Of a stretch of DNA of 44,389 bases, positions 1-8,105 are shown one piece after another. The number at the start of each line of letters is the position of its first letter. Positions within the stretch are counted from its first letter, which is position 1. The notes under the pieces were generated by a model that saw nothing but the letters and a program-made list of their open reading frames with translations, ran no database searches and was not told where the DNA came from. This DNA is from Nonomuraea cypriaca. GTDB lineage: Bacteria; Actinomycetota; Actinomycetes; Streptosporangiales; Streptosporangiaceae. A program made the position numbers and the translations under genes. The DNA lies in NCBI RefSeq assembly GCF_015645445.1, contig NZ_JADOGI010000076.1, positions 1-44,389 on the forward strand, in the 5' to 3' direction.

Positions 1-627
1 CAGCTCCACGCCGCCACCCCCCGCGCCCTCCACACCGGCGCCCGGGAGCCAGCCGTGGTCCAGGGCCCAGGCGGTCAGGGCGGGGCCGCGGGCGACCGCT
101 TCCAGGCAGCCGTGGCCGCCGCAGCCGCAGCGCGGACCGCCGTCCGGCTCGACCACCACGTGACCGATGTGCCCGGCGTTGCCGGTCCGCCCGTTGACCA
201 GGCGGCCGTTGAGGATGAGGCCGCCGCCCACGCCTGTGGAGACGACCATGCCGAGCATGTCGGAGATCCCCTGCCCGGCTCCCTTCCAGTGCTCGGCCAC
301 GGCCAGGCAGATGGCGTCGTTGTGCAGGCGTACCGTTGAACGGGGGAAGCGCGCGGCCAGCCGGGCGCGCAGGGGGAAGCCGCGCCAGCCGGGGATGTTC
401 AGCGGTGACACCTCCCCGTCCGGCCAGGTCATGGGGCCGCCACACCCCACACCCACCCCTTCGACACCGTCGGACAGTGGTTCGATGAGGTCGGAGAGCG
501 TCTGCCAGAGGGTCTCGGCGTCCGCGTCCCGTGGCGTCGTGGCCAACCGCGACCGGACCACCGTGCCGTCCTGAGCGACCAGCCCGGCGGCCATCTTGGT
601 ACCGCCGACATCGATCGCAAGAATCAC
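1..627 (-). CDS. ROK-family sugar kinase (probable glucokinase), C-terminus cut by window edge
   Basis: The first 209 codons of a ROK kinase, which would phosphorylate glucose or a related sugar with ATP in the cytoplasm. Read from GTG at 627, it shows the phosphate-binding DVGGTK (residues 6-11), the sugar-site stretch with ND at 103-104 (D104 is the expected catalytic base), the glycine-rich STGVGGG near 130-136, and the ROK zinc signature CGCGGHGCLE at 167-176. The frame is still open at base 1, so about a third of the usual 310 residues lies outside. No clear Shine-Dalgarno precedes the GTG. The gene lies 155 bp downstream of the FIST gene on the same strand. Family assignment is firm; glucose as substrate is inferred. 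Confidence 0.9.
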   Translation of the reverse strand, partial: MILAIDVGGTKMAAGLVAQDGTVVRSRLATTPRDADAETLWQTLSDLIEPLSDGVEGVGVGCGGPMTWPDGEVSPLNIPGWRGFPLRARLAARFPRSTVRLHNDAICLAVAEHWKGAGQGISDMLGMVVSTGVGGGLILNGRLVNGRTGNAGHIGHVVVEPDGGPRCGCGGHGCLEAVARGPALTAWALDHGWLPGAGVEGAGGGGVEL

Positions 628-636
628 GTGCTTATG

Positions 637-653
637 GCCGCACTTCGTGCGGC
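637..653. other. Short perfect inverted repeat upstream of the ROK kinase
   Basis: GCCGCAC and GTGCGGC face each other across a 3-base loop in the 155-bp gap between the FIST gene stop and the ROK start. It could be a weak terminator for the FIST gene or a leader hairpin. There is no T run on either side, so its function is open. Confidence 0.35.
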
Positions 654-782
654 GGGCTCGTCCGCCTCATGCCGCCGTCTTCCCCCGCTCCGCTCCTCCA
701 GACGACGGCGCCCCCTCGCGTGTTCATGACCTCCACCCCGTGGAGGCGGGCCCGTCCGCCCGATGCCCGTTGCCGTCGTGGG

Positions 783-1967
783 TCATGGGGTGCGTGGAGG
801 GCTGGAGAAGACGAGGACCGAGGCGGTGAAGCCGTGTACGTGGTTGTGGCCGGCGACCGGGCCGACCTCGCCGGCGGCGAAGAAGCCCGCCATGCCGATC
901 GGCCCCAGCGTGTCACGCAGCGCGACCGGGTCGTGGTCCGCGGTGCCGAACATGGCCGAGCCCCGCCCGTTGCACGAGAACAGCAGCGCCCCGTCCACCC
1001 GGCCGAGCTCCTCGCGATGGGCGTCGAGCACGTCGTACAGGTCCTCGTCGGCGGTGGCGGCGTCGCGGACCTGGAAACGTACGGTCCGGCCGATCTCCAC
1101 GATGTCGCCGATGGCCACGGCCTCGCGTTCGGGGTCGATGCCGATGACTCCCCTGATGAGGAAGTCGCCGCGTTCGTGGCGTTCGGCGTACTCGTCCATG
1201 GCCAGGCCGATCTGCAGGCCGGAGGCGACCAGCTCGCGGTCGTCCTCGTCCAGGTCGCTGACGATGTCCTCCAGCCTGGCCAGCGCGGGCTGGCCGGCCA
1301 GTTCGAGCAGCAGATTGTCCTCCGACGCCGTGACCACCATGCTTGGCCCTATCGGGCGGCAACCCTGGCTGACCACGGTGCTGATCTTCACTGGGCCGCT
1401 GAGCAGCACGCCGATCGCGCCCTCGGTGTAGATCTCCCCGTCCGCGAACAATCGTACGGACCCGCGCCCCTGCAGGCCGTTGGCCAGCCCGCCGATGAGC
1501 GGCAGGTCGCCGAGCACGTCCACCGAGCGCTCGACGAACGCGTCGGTCGGAAACGTGTACGGATCCGCCAGCAAAATCGCCACATGGTCGTCCCGCCCCC
1601 GCTCCGGCAACCCGACCACCACGAACCTGTCCTCGGCCGCCAGCGTCTCCAGCGCGAACGTGGTGAGCCGAGCCCCGTCCAAGGTCGCCGCCCAGGCGCT
1701 CACAGCGGACGTCAGCTCCACCCCCTGCCCGTCACCGATGACGCCTGTGGCACTGCATCCGATCACGTGCGCCTCGGGCGCGAGCTTCATCGCGGCCTGA
1801 CCGGCTCTCGCGACGTCTTCTGGATCGTCACCGCAAATGAAGAAGCAGACCAGGTCGGCTTGGCCGCTGAGCCTCGACAGTGCCTGACCGACGGCGTTCT
1901 GCGCGGCCTCCACCAGGTCGGAACCCACGGCGAGGCCGTCGGCGAAGCGGCTTGTCATCAAGGCCAC
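783..1967 (-). CDS. FIST-domain sensory protein (FIST_N + FIST_C)
   Basis: A 394-residue cytoplasmic protein made of a FIST N domain (about 30-230) and a FIST C domain (about 240-385). The C domain carries the recognisable GALLFSCNGRG segment near 326-336 followed by MFG and a conserved Asp. FIST domains are regarded as ligand-sensing modules in signal transduction, and stand-alone copies have no assigned reaction. No kinase, cyclase or transmitter domain is fused here. The start is GTG at 1967 with AGGGGAGG 8 nt upstream; an ATG three codons in (1958) is a possible alternative. It is divergent from the MoxR ATPase gene with 163 bp between. Ligand and partner are unknown. Confidence 0.85.
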   Translation of the reverse strand: MALMTSRFADGLAVGSDLVEAAQNAVGQALSRLSGQADLVCFFICGDDPEDVARAGQAAMKLAPEAHVIGCSATGVIGDGQGVELTSAVSAWAATLDGARLTTFALETLAAEDRFVVVGLPERGRDDHVAILLADPYTFPTDAFVERSVDVLGDLPLIGGLANGLQGRGSVRLFADGEIYTEGAIGVLLSGPVKISTVVSQGCRPIGPSMVVTASEDNLLLELAGQPALARLEDIVSDLDEDDRELVASGLQIGLAMDEYAERHERGDFLIRGVIGIDPEREAVAIGDIVEIGRTVRFQVRDAATADEDLYDVLDAHREELGRVDGALLFSCNGRGSAMFGTADHDPVALRDTLGPIGMAGFFAAGEVGPVAGHNHVHGFTASVLVFSSPPRTP

Positions 1968-2117
1968 GCCTCTCGCCTCCCCTCGACATGTCCAAGTTCC
2001 CTAGGCCCGATTCTCCCCACTAAAGGGACAAGCACGCGCACGAACCGCCACGCAATGGTCAAGATCCGAAATCTCCGCCAGATGCGAAACTCTCTGCCGC
2101 ATTCCTCTCGGGGGACG

Positions 2118-2130
2118 TAGTCTCGTTCCC
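2118..2130 (+). promoter_or_regulatory. Probable leaderless promoter -10 for the MoxR-type ATPase
   Basis: TAGTCT at 2118-2123 fits the actinobacterial -10 pattern TANNNT and ends 7 nt before the GTG at 2131. No Shine-Dalgarno is properly spaced (a GGGGGA lies about 15 nt away), so transcription probably begins at the start codon. No convincing -35 was seen. Confidence 0.45.
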
Positions 2131-3522
2131 GTGCATCAGCCACGTATTCTCCGCGAGTTGCGAGAGAGCGGCCACGTTCATCGCACCGTCAAAGCAGAAG
2201 TCCGGGAAAACCTCCTGGTCAGGCTCAGGGCCGGTGAGCCCCGCTTCCCCGGCATCGTGGGCTTCGACGAATCCGTTCTGCCACATCTGGAACGTGCCCT
2301 GCTCGCCGGGCACGACCTGGTCCTCCTCGGCGAACGCGGTCAGGGCAAGACCCGGCTCATCCGCACCGTCACGGGCCTGCTCGACGAGTGGACGCCGGTC
2401 GTCGAGGGCTGCGAGATCAACGATCATCCATACGCGCCGGTCTGCACGCGCTGTCAGACGCTGGCGCGGGAGCTGGGTGACGAGCTGCCGGTCGCGTGGA
2501 AGCACCGCGACGAGCGTTACGGCGAGAAGCTCGCCACGCCCGACACCTCCGTCGGCGACCTGATCGGCGACGTCGATCCGATCAAGATCGCTGAGGGGCG
2601 CACACTCGGCGACCCCGAGACGGTCCACTACGGCCTGGTCCCGCGGACCAACCGGGGCGTGTTCTCCGTCAACGAGCTGCCCGACCTGGCCGAGCGCATC
2701 CAGGTGTCGCTGCTCAACGTGCTGGAGGAGCGCGACATCCAGGTGCGGGGCTACAACCTGCGGCTGCCGCTCGACATCCTGCTCATCGCCAGCGCCAACC
2801 CCGAGGACTACACCAACAGGGGCCGGATCATCACGCCGCTGAAGGACCGGTTCGGGGCGGAGATCCGTACGCATTACCCGCTGACGATCGAGGACGAGCT
2901 CACCCTCATCCGCCAGGAGTCCGTACCGGACATCGGGGCTGACATCCCCGAGCACCTGATCGAGGTGATCGCCAGGTTCACCCGGCTGGTCCGCGAGTCG
3001 ACCGCGGTCGACGCCCGTTCCGGCGTGTCGGCGCGTTTCTCGATCGCGGCCGCCGAGACCGCCTCCGCCTCGGCGGTGCGGCGGGCGGCGCTCGCCGACG
3101 AGGAGCAGCCCGTCGCGCGCGTCGTCGACCTGGCCTGCGTGGTCCACAGCCTGCGGGGCAAGGTGGAGTTCGAGGTCAGCGAGGAGGGCAGGGAGACCGA
3201 GATCCTGGCCCACCTGCTGCGCCGGGCGACGTCGGAGACGTTCCGTAGCCGGTTGGGCGGGATGGACCTGTCCCCGGTCACCGACAAGTTCGCCGAGGGC
3301 AACCAGGTGGAGTCCGGTGAGCTGGTTCCCGCCGGGGAGTTGCTGCTCCGGATCGGTCCCGTCAACGGCCTGGCGAAGGTCATGTCGAGGCTCGGCATGG
3401 GCGCGGGCGAGGAGTCGCCCGGACACGCGGCGGCGGCCCTGGAGTTCGCGCTCGAAGGGCTTTACCTGATGCGCCGACTGTCCAAGGAAGACCTTGACGG
3501 CGTAACCGTTTATCGGACGTGA
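2131..3522 (+). CDS. MoxR-type / magnesium-chelatase-I-like AAA+ ATPase
   Basis: A 463-residue cytoplasmic AAA+ ATPase. Walker A is GERGQGKT at 67-74, the Walker B region is GVFSVNE at 176-182 and sensor 1 is IASANPEDYTNRG at 219-231. About 100 residues containing a CTRC pair (105-108) separate Walker A from Walker B. Proteins of this type act with a VWA-domain partner to remodel or insert metals into target proteins. The likely partner is the VWA gene at 4352, separated here by a secreted-protein gene. True Mg-chelatase activity is unlikely because no chlorophyll or cobalamin chelatase genes are nearby. The start is GTG at 2131, apparently leaderless. Confidence 0.88.
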   Translation: MHQPRILRELRESGHVHRTVKAEVRENLLVRLRAGEPRFPGIVGFDESVLPHLERALLAGHDLVLLGERGQGKTRLIRTVTGLLDEWTPVVEGCEINDHPYAPVCTRCQTLARELGDELPVAWKHRDERYGEKLATPDTSVGDLIGDVDPIKIAEGRTLGDPETVHYGLVPRTNRGVFSVNELPDLAERIQVSLLNVLEERDIQVRGYNLRLPLDILLIASANPEDYTNRGRIITPLKDRFGAEIRTHYPLTIEDELTLIRQESVPDIGADIPEHLIEVIARFTRLVRESTAVDARSGVSARFSIAAAETASASAVRRAALADEEQPVARVVDLACVVHSLRGKVEFEVSEEGRETEILAHLLRRATSETFRSRLGGMDLSPVTDKFAEGNQVESGELVPAGELLLRIGPVNGLAKVMSRLGMGAGEESPGHAAAALEFALEGLYLMRRLSKEDLDGVTVYRT

Positions 3523-3531
3523 ACAACCGGA

Positions 3532-3580
3532 CGGTCTCCCGCGTCATAGTGGTTAGCTCATCACGCTGTCGGGGAGACCG
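3532..3580 (+). promoter_or_regulatory. Inverted repeat that would mask the ribosome-binding site of the secreted protein gene
   Basis: CGGTCTCCC (3532-3540) and GGGAGACCG (3572-3580) are perfect 9-base arms, 31 bases apart. The right arm contains the GGGGAG Shine-Dalgarno (3571-3576) of the ATG at 3584. If transcribed, the stem would hide the ribosome site. Alternatives are a weak terminator for the upstream ATPase or a DNA-binding site. A possible -10, CATAGT, lies inside the loop (3545-3550); transcription from it would omit the left arm. Confidence 0.45.
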
Positions 3581-3583
3581 CCC

Positions 3584-4324
3584 ATGCGCTTGCTTGCCTG
3601 TGCCACCGCCGCCGTCCTCACCCTGAGCGGCCTCGCCGTGCCCGCCGCAGCCGTCACTCACGTGTACGGCTACGCCTGGTCCGACGGTGACGGCAGGCTG
3701 CGCGTCGTCCCCCGGTCGGCCACCCGCGTGACGCGGCAGGGCCACGTGTTCCACCGGCTGAAGACCGTCTCCGGGGCCAAGGAGTTGCGCCTCGACTACA
3801 CCGGCGCGTCCTACGGGCGGGTCACGGTGGCCTGCGACCTGAAGGAGACCGAGGGCCACGTCGCGCTGGACGCCGGCGGCCTGGGACGCACTGCCTGCGA
3901 GCCCGCCCATCTGGAGACGGAGCTGCTGGCCGGACCCGTGCCGCTGCGGATCGAATACCGCGGAGGCAAGGCGACCAGGGTCAACGAGATCCTGGTGCAC
4001 GACTGGCCGGACCCGCGCCCGGCCCGCGGCACGATCTCGCGGATCAACGACACCACGGTCGTGTTCACGGCCGGGGACAAGAAGATCAAGCTGGGCTACA
4101 CGTACACCACTGCCTTCCACCGGACCACCGCCCGGTGCGGAGACGGCTGGCTGGCCGGCGAGCCGGTGAACGCCGCCAAGAGCGGTCTCGGCAGGAAGCC
4201 GTGCGCCTGGACGGATCTCACCAAGGCGCTCAAGGCGGCCAGGCATCCCGTGCTGGTCAAGGTGGACTACACGCCCGGAGTCGGCTCACTCGACCAAGTG
4301 TGGGAGGTCTTCGGGGACGCGTAG
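3584..4324 (+). CDS. Secreted protein of two tandem cysteine-paired modules, function unknown
   Basis: A 246-residue exported protein. Residues 1-23 form a Sec signal peptide ending in PAAA. The mature part is an internal duplication of about 95 residues: module 1 has C84 and C105, module 2 has C185 and C207, each pair followed or bridged by GLGR and then by a similar region (LRIEY / VKVDY). This suggests one disulfide per module (inference). I recognise no named family. The ATG at 3584 has GGGGAG about 8 nt upstream. It sits between the MoxR ATPase and its VWA partner in the same orientation, 61 bp after one and 27 bp before the other, so co-expression is plausible. Confidence 0.8.
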   Translation: MRLLACATAAVLTLSGLAVPAAAVTHVYGYAWSDGDGRLRVVPRSATRVTRQGHVFHRLKTVSGAKELRLDYTGASYGRVTVACDLKETEGHVALDAGGLGRTACEPAHLETELLAGPVPLRIEYRGGKATRVNEILVHDWPDPRPARGTISRINDTTVVFTAGDKKIKLGYTYTTAFHRTTARCGDGWLAGEPVNAAKSGLGRKPCAWTDLTKALKAARHPVLVKVDYTPGVGSLDQVWEVFGDA

Positions 4325-4339
4325 GCGGGTTTCTCGGGT

Positions 4340-4351
4340 TAGCGTTGGTTT
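4340..4351 (+). promoter_or_regulatory. Probable leaderless promoter -10 for the VWA gene
   Basis: TAGCGT at 4340-4345 ends 6 nt before GTG 4352 (9 nt before ATG 4355). No Shine-Dalgarno is present. This fits a leaderless start and would let the VWA gene be transcribed apart from the upstream genes. Confidence 0.4.
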
Positions 4352-6310
4352 GTGATGGCCTTTCGCTATGGCGAGTACCACGACGGCCCCGACCCCCTGG
4401 CCCCGCCCTACGACGTGCGGGCGGCCCTCGACGAGATGGGCGACGCCATCCTGTCGGGCTCGACGCCGGTCCACGCGCTGCGCGACCTGCTCAAGCGCGG
4501 CCTGCCCGGCGCGCAGGACCGCCGGGGGCTCGACGACATGCTCAGAGAGGTCCGGCGGCGTCGTCGTGACCTGCGCGAACGCGGGCGGCTCGACGGCACG
4601 CTGGAAAAGGCGCGGGCGCTGCTGGACAAGGCCATCGGGCAGGAGCGGGCCGAGCTGTTCCCCGACCCGTCGGACGACGCGCGGTTGCGGGAGTCCGAGC
4701 TCGACACGCTGCCCGAGGACACGGCCGGGGCGATCCAGGAGCTGAGCACATACGAGTGGCGGTCGGCGGCGGCGCGCCAGACGTTCGAGGAGCTGCGGGA
4801 CCTGCTGCGGCGGGAGGTGCTCGACAGCCAGTTCAGGGGCCTGCGGGACGCGCTCGCCAACCCGGACCCCGAGGCGATGGAACGCGTCCGCCAGATGATG
4901 TCGGACCTGAACGACATGCTCGACAAGGACGCCCGAGGCGAGCACACCCAAGCCGACTTCGACGCCTTTATGTCGAAATATGGCGATTTGTTCCCGGAAA
5001 AGCCGCGGAACCTCGACGAGCTCGTCGACATCCTCGCCCGCCGCGCCGCCGCCACCCAGCGCATGCTGGCCTCGATGACCCCGCGCCAGCGCGAGGAGCT
5101 CGGCGGCCTCATCAGCCAGACGCTCGACCAGGCCGGGTTGTCCGACCAGATGCGCCGCCTCGGCGAGTCGCTCTACGCCCGCCGCCCCGACCTCGCCTGG
5201 AACGCCCAGGAACGCCTCACCGGCGAGGAGCCCCTCGGCATGGGCGACGCGGTCACGGCCCTGGAGGAGCTGGCCGACCTCACCCAGTTGGAGACCGCCC
5301 TGCGCCAGGACTACCCGGGCGCGCGCCTCGACGACATCGACGAGGCAGCCGTACGCCGTGCGCTCGGCCGCTCCGCAGTCGACGACCTGGAGGCGCTCAA
5401 GCGGATCGAACGCGAACTGGAGGAGCAGGGCTACCTCCTGCGCCGCCGCGGCAAGCTGGAGCTCACGCCCAAGGCGGTGCGACGGCTCGGTGAGACGGCG
5501 CTGCGCCGGGTCTTCAGCTCGCTCGACGCGGGGCGCCGCGGTGACCATGACCAGCACGACGCGGGCTCGGCCGGCGAGCTCACGGGCTCGTCCCGGCCGT
5601 GGCGCTTCGGCGACGAGCAGCCGATCGACGTGGTCCGCACCCTGGTCAACGGCGTACGCAACGGCGGCGTCACGCCGGGGAACACGGCCGTACGCCTCTC
5701 GGTCGACGACTTCGAGGTGGCCGAGACCGAGCGGCGCAGCGCGGCGGCCGTCTGCCTCCTGGTCGACCTGTCGTACTCGATGGCCCTGCGCGGCACCTGG
5801 GCGGCGGCCAAGCAGACGGCGCTGGCCCTGCAGGCGCTGGTGGCCTCCAAGTTCCCGCAGGACGCCGTACAGATCATCGGCTTCTCCAACTACGCCAGGG
5901 TGCTGCAGCCGGACGAGCTGGCCGGCCTCGACTGGGACATGGTCCAGGGCACCAACCTGCACCACGCGCTCCTGATCGCCGGCCGCCACCTCGACCGCCA
6001 CCCCGACTTCGAGCCGGTGGTGCTGGTGGTCACGGACGGTGAGCCCACCGCTCACCTCCTGCGCAACGGCAGGTCGGCGTTCGAGTGGCCGCCGTCGCAC
6101 GAGACGCTGGAGCTCACGCTGTCGGAAGTGGACAAGATGACCCGGCGGCGGGCCACCATCAACGTCTTCATGCTGGCGGCCGACGACCGGCTGAAGGAGT
6201 TCGTGGACGAGGTGGCCCGCCGCAACGGCGGCCGCGTCTTCTCCCCGAGCGCCGAACGACTCGGCGAGTACGTCGTCAGCGACTTCCTCCGCCTCCGCCG
6301 CGCCCGCTGA
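4352..6310 (+). CDS. VWA-domain protein, partner of the MoxR-type ATPase
   Basis: A 652-residue cytoplasmic protein. The first 420 residues are mostly charged alpha-helix; the C-terminal 190 form a von Willebrand A domain with an intact MIDAS metal site: DLSYS with D472, S474 and S476, a Thr in QGTN, and TDGE with D562. The pairing of a MoxR AAA+ ATPase with a MIDAS-bearing VWA protein resembles BchI/BchD, CbbQ/CbbO and RavA/ViaA, where the VWA protein recruits the substrate. No signal peptide or membrane segment is seen. GTG 4352 and ATG 4355 are adjacent candidates for the start. The substrate is unknown. Confidence 0.88.
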   Translation: MMAFRYGEYHDGPDPLAPPYDVRAALDEMGDAILSGSTPVHALRDLLKRGLPGAQDRRGLDDMLREVRRRRRDLRERGRLDGTLEKARALLDKAIGQERAELFPDPSDDARLRESELDTLPEDTAGAIQELSTYEWRSAAARQTFEELRDLLRREVLDSQFRGLRDALANPDPEAMERVRQMMSDLNDMLDKDARGEHTQADFDAFMSKYGDLFPEKPRNLDELVDILARRAAATQRMLASMTPRQREELGGLISQTLDQAGLSDQMRRLGESLYARRPDLAWNAQERLTGEEPLGMGDAVTALEELADLTQLETALRQDYPGARLDDIDEAAVRRALGRSAVDDLEALKRIERELEEQGYLLRRRGKLELTPKAVRRLGETALRRVFSSLDAGRRGDHDQHDAGSAGELTGSSRPWRFGDEQPIDVVRTLVNGVRNGGVTPGNTAVRLSVDDFEVAETERRSAAAVCLLVDLSYSMALRGTWAAAKQTALALQALVASKFPQDAVQIIGFSNYARVLQPDELAGLDWDMVQGTNLHHALLIAGRHLDRHPDFEPVVLVVTDGEPTAHLLRNGRSAFEWPPSHETLELTLSEVDKMTRRRATINVFMLAADDRLKEFVDEVARRNGGRVFSPSAERLGEYVVSDFLRLRRAR

Positions 6311-6399
6311 CACCCCGCCGCCCCAGCAGGCCCTGCCCGCTGACCGCGGACGTATTGGGGGCGGTGGATTGTCGGTGGTGGATGGCAGACTCGTTTGTC

Positions 6400-6861
6400 A
6401 TGGATCTGGACGTGCGGTTGCGGGATGTCGTCGTGGACGATCTGGAGGTGTTCCTGGAGCAGGAGCATGATCCTGAGGCGGTCCGGAGGTCGAGGTTCCA
6501 GCCGAGGGAGCGGGAGGCGTTCCTGCGGCACTGGACCACGCGGGTCCTCGGCGATCCCACCGTCCACGTGCAGGCGGTCACGGTGGACGCAGACCTGGCC
6601 GGAAACATCGTGGCCTGGTGGGAGGGCGACCGGCGTTTCATCGGCTACTGGTTCGGCAGGGAGTTCTGGGGCCACGGCATAGGCACCCGGGCGCTCGGGC
6701 TCTTCCTCCAGCAGGAGAAGACCCGCCCTCTCTACGCCGACCCCTTCGAGGGCAACACCGGCTCCGTCAGGCTCCTGGAGAGACACGGCTTCCAGCGCAC
6801 GGGGGAGATCGAGCACGGCGAGGACCGGCACATCATGCTCGTCCTCACCGAGCCGACGTGA
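6400..6861 (+). CDS. GNAT-family N-acetyltransferase
   Basis: A 153-residue acetyltransferase of the RimJ/RimL-like GNAT group, transferring acetyl from acetyl-CoA to an amine. The acetyl-CoA loop is in GREFWGHGIGTRALG, and the C-terminal GNTGSVRLLERHGF is the typical N-x-x-S-x-R-x-x-E-x-x-G-F motif. The start is uncertain: ATG at 6400 gives the usual N-terminus (MDLDVRLRDV); ATG at 6382 adds six residues; neither has a good Shine-Dalgarno. It is convergent with the next gene, whose stop lies 13 bp away. The substrate cannot be told from sequence. Confidence 0.85.
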   Translation: MDLDVRLRDVVVDDLEVFLEQEHDPEAVRRSRFQPREREAFLRHWTTRVLGDPTVHVQAVTVDADLAGNIVAWWEGDRRFIGYWFGREFWGHGIGTRALGLFLQQEKTRPLYADPFEGNTGSVRLLERHGFQRTGEIEHGEDRHIMLVLTEPT

Positions 6862-6874
6862 TCAGCTCAGGGGC

Positions 6875-7297
6875 TCAGGCGTCGACGAGGTGGGCGTAGA
6901 AGTCGAGCGCGACGTCGAACCCGTCGCGGCAGTTGCGGTGGGAGCGGTAGCAGGGCCGCCAGGCGGAGCTGGCCCCCACTCCTGCCCGCGCGTCACGCAG
7001 GGCCGGCAGCACCCGCTCCGGCTTGGGCAGCAGGCCGTGCCCCAGGTAGCGGACCCCGGCCAACTCGGTGTGCCGGCCGCGCCCCCCGGAGACGAACGTG
7101 CCGAGACGCCAGCCGCTCTCCTCGTCCCACACCAGCGCGCTCCCGTCGGCCAGCCTGAGCGTGGCGTCACGCGGATCGCACGGGCCTTCCCACCAGTCCG
7201 TCACCTCGGCTCCGAGCAGGTCGACGACCTGCTGCAGATAGCCGATCGGCTGCTGCAGCCACTCGTCGGTGTACGGCTCGACGTGCCTGATGGCCAC
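6875..7297 (-). CDS. Hypothetical protein, possibly DUF6292-like
   Basis: A 140-residue soluble protein without signal peptide or membrane segment. It contains ALVWDEESGWRLG near the middle and a C-terminal CYRSHRNCRDGFDVALDF, which recall the actinobacterial DUF6292 family; I hold this only loosely. The GTG at 7297 was chosen because AAGGGGG lies 8 nt upstream; a longer reading from 7393 has no ribosome site. It is divergent from the small membrane protein gene at 7438. No function can be assigned. Confidence 0.65.
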   Translation of the reverse strand: MAIRHVEPYTDEWLQQPIGYLQQVVDLLGAEVTDWWEGPCDPRDATLRLADGSALVWDEESGWRLGTFVSGGRGRHTELAGVRYLGHGLLPKPERVLPALRDARAGVGASSAWRPCYRSHRNCRDGFDVALDFYAHLVDA

Positions 7298-7437
7298 GGA
7301 CGGCACCCCCTTATGTCCAGACGGTAAGGAAAAAGCGGCGGTGACCAACCATACCCGCGCTGAACTTATTCCGTTGCCCAGGCGTCTAGTCATTACGGAC
7401 GATATTTACGGCTGGCACGGGGAAGAGGGGGTGCCTG

Positions 7438-7563
7438 ATGATTGCCACAATTCTCCTCATTGTGCTGATGGTCGTCGCGATCGCGGCCACTGAGCTGATC
7501 ATGCGTTGCTCTGCGGCGAGCAAAGAGAGTGTCGACTCCCCGAGCGAGATCACTGGGGACTAG
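7438..7563 (+). CDS. Small single-pass membrane protein (41 residues)
   Basis: An ATG at 7438 preceded by a purine-rich AAGAGGGGG at 7-8 nt opens a 41-codon frame ending in TAG at 7561-7563. The protein is one hydrophobic segment (about residues 2-22, rich in I, L, V, A) followed by a short polar tail ending in EITGD. It lies 10 bp before the DUF2269-like membrane protein and may be co-transcribed with it. The good ribosome site and clean topology support a real gene; no family is recognised. Confidence 0.6.
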   Translation: MIATILLIVLMVVAIAATELIMRCSAASKESVDSPSEITGD

Positions 7564-7573
7564 TCTCGGCGGC

Positions 7574-8008
7574 ATGTCGTCCCTGCTTCTCTGGCTGCAC
7601 ATCGGCTTCGCGATCTTCACCATCGGCCCGGTGACCGCCGCGACGATGGCCGCGCCCCGGGTCATCCGCAACAAGAACGTGCCCGTGCTGCAGAACATCC
7701 AGCGCATGACGAGGGTTTACAGCCTCGCCAGCCTGGGCGTGTTCGTGTTCGGGCTGATCCTCGGCATCGTCCTCGGCGGCGGGCTGCTCGGCAAGTGGTA
7801 CATGACGGCCTCGATGACGCTGTTCATCGTGGCCGCCGTACTGCTCGTCATCATCGACCGTGACCTGCGCACCGCCGTCCGGGCGCTCTCCAGCGAGGGC
7901 ACGGACGACGACGCGAAGGTCCAGAACGGCCGGATCGCCGCGATCAGCGGCCTGCTCTCGGTGATCTGGCTGGTGATCCTCTTCCTGATGGTGGTCCCGA
8001 CCGGCTGA
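7574..8008 (+). CDS. DUF2269-like integral membrane protein
   Basis: A 144-residue protein with four predicted membrane segments (about 3-25, 50-70, 76-95, 121-142). The N-terminal LWLHIGFAIFTIGP is characteristic of DUF2269-type small membrane proteins. A charged cytoplasmic loop with EGTDDD lies between segments three and four. The ATG at 7574 was chosen because the protein then starts directly at the first membrane helix; its ribosome site is weak, and coupling to the 41-residue gene just upstream is possible. No biochemical role is known for the family. Confidence 0.75.
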   Translation: MSSLLLWLHIGFAIFTIGPVTAATMAAPRVIRNKNVPVLQNIQRMTRVYSLASLGVFVFGLILGIVLGGGLLGKWYMTASMTLFIVAAVLLVIIDRDLRTAVRALSSEGTDDDAKVQNGRIAAISGLLSVIWLVILFLMVVPTG

Positions 8009-8020
8009 GCCCCGGTAGGT

Positions 8021-8100
8021 CCCGAGCGGGCTCGGGGCCGCCCGTCCAGGCGGGGGCCCTGAGAGCGGGGCTCGGGAGACCGTCATAGCGGCTCTCGGGG
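8021..8100. terminator. Convergent terminator region with two hairpins
   Basis: Hairpin 1: CCCGAG/CTCGGG at 8021-8036 with a 4-base loop. Hairpin 2: CCCTGAGAGC (8057-8066) and GCTCTCGGGG (8091-8100), 10 pairs with one G-T. They lie between the DUF2269-like gene (plus) and metB (minus). Neither has a T run, which is common in high-GC actinomycetes. Confidence 0.5.
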
Positions 8101-8105
8101 GCCGT

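Noticed and set aside
2059..3426. Long minus-strand frame opposite the MoxR ATPase (and similar frames opposite the VWA gene 4286-6313, enolase 24383-26401 and mfd 28466-31513)
   Set aside because: Antisense frames stay open because of the GC-rich third positions of the true genes; their translations show low-complexity Arg/Ala/Gly/His/Val-rich text with no domain, and the sense strand has recognisable proteins.
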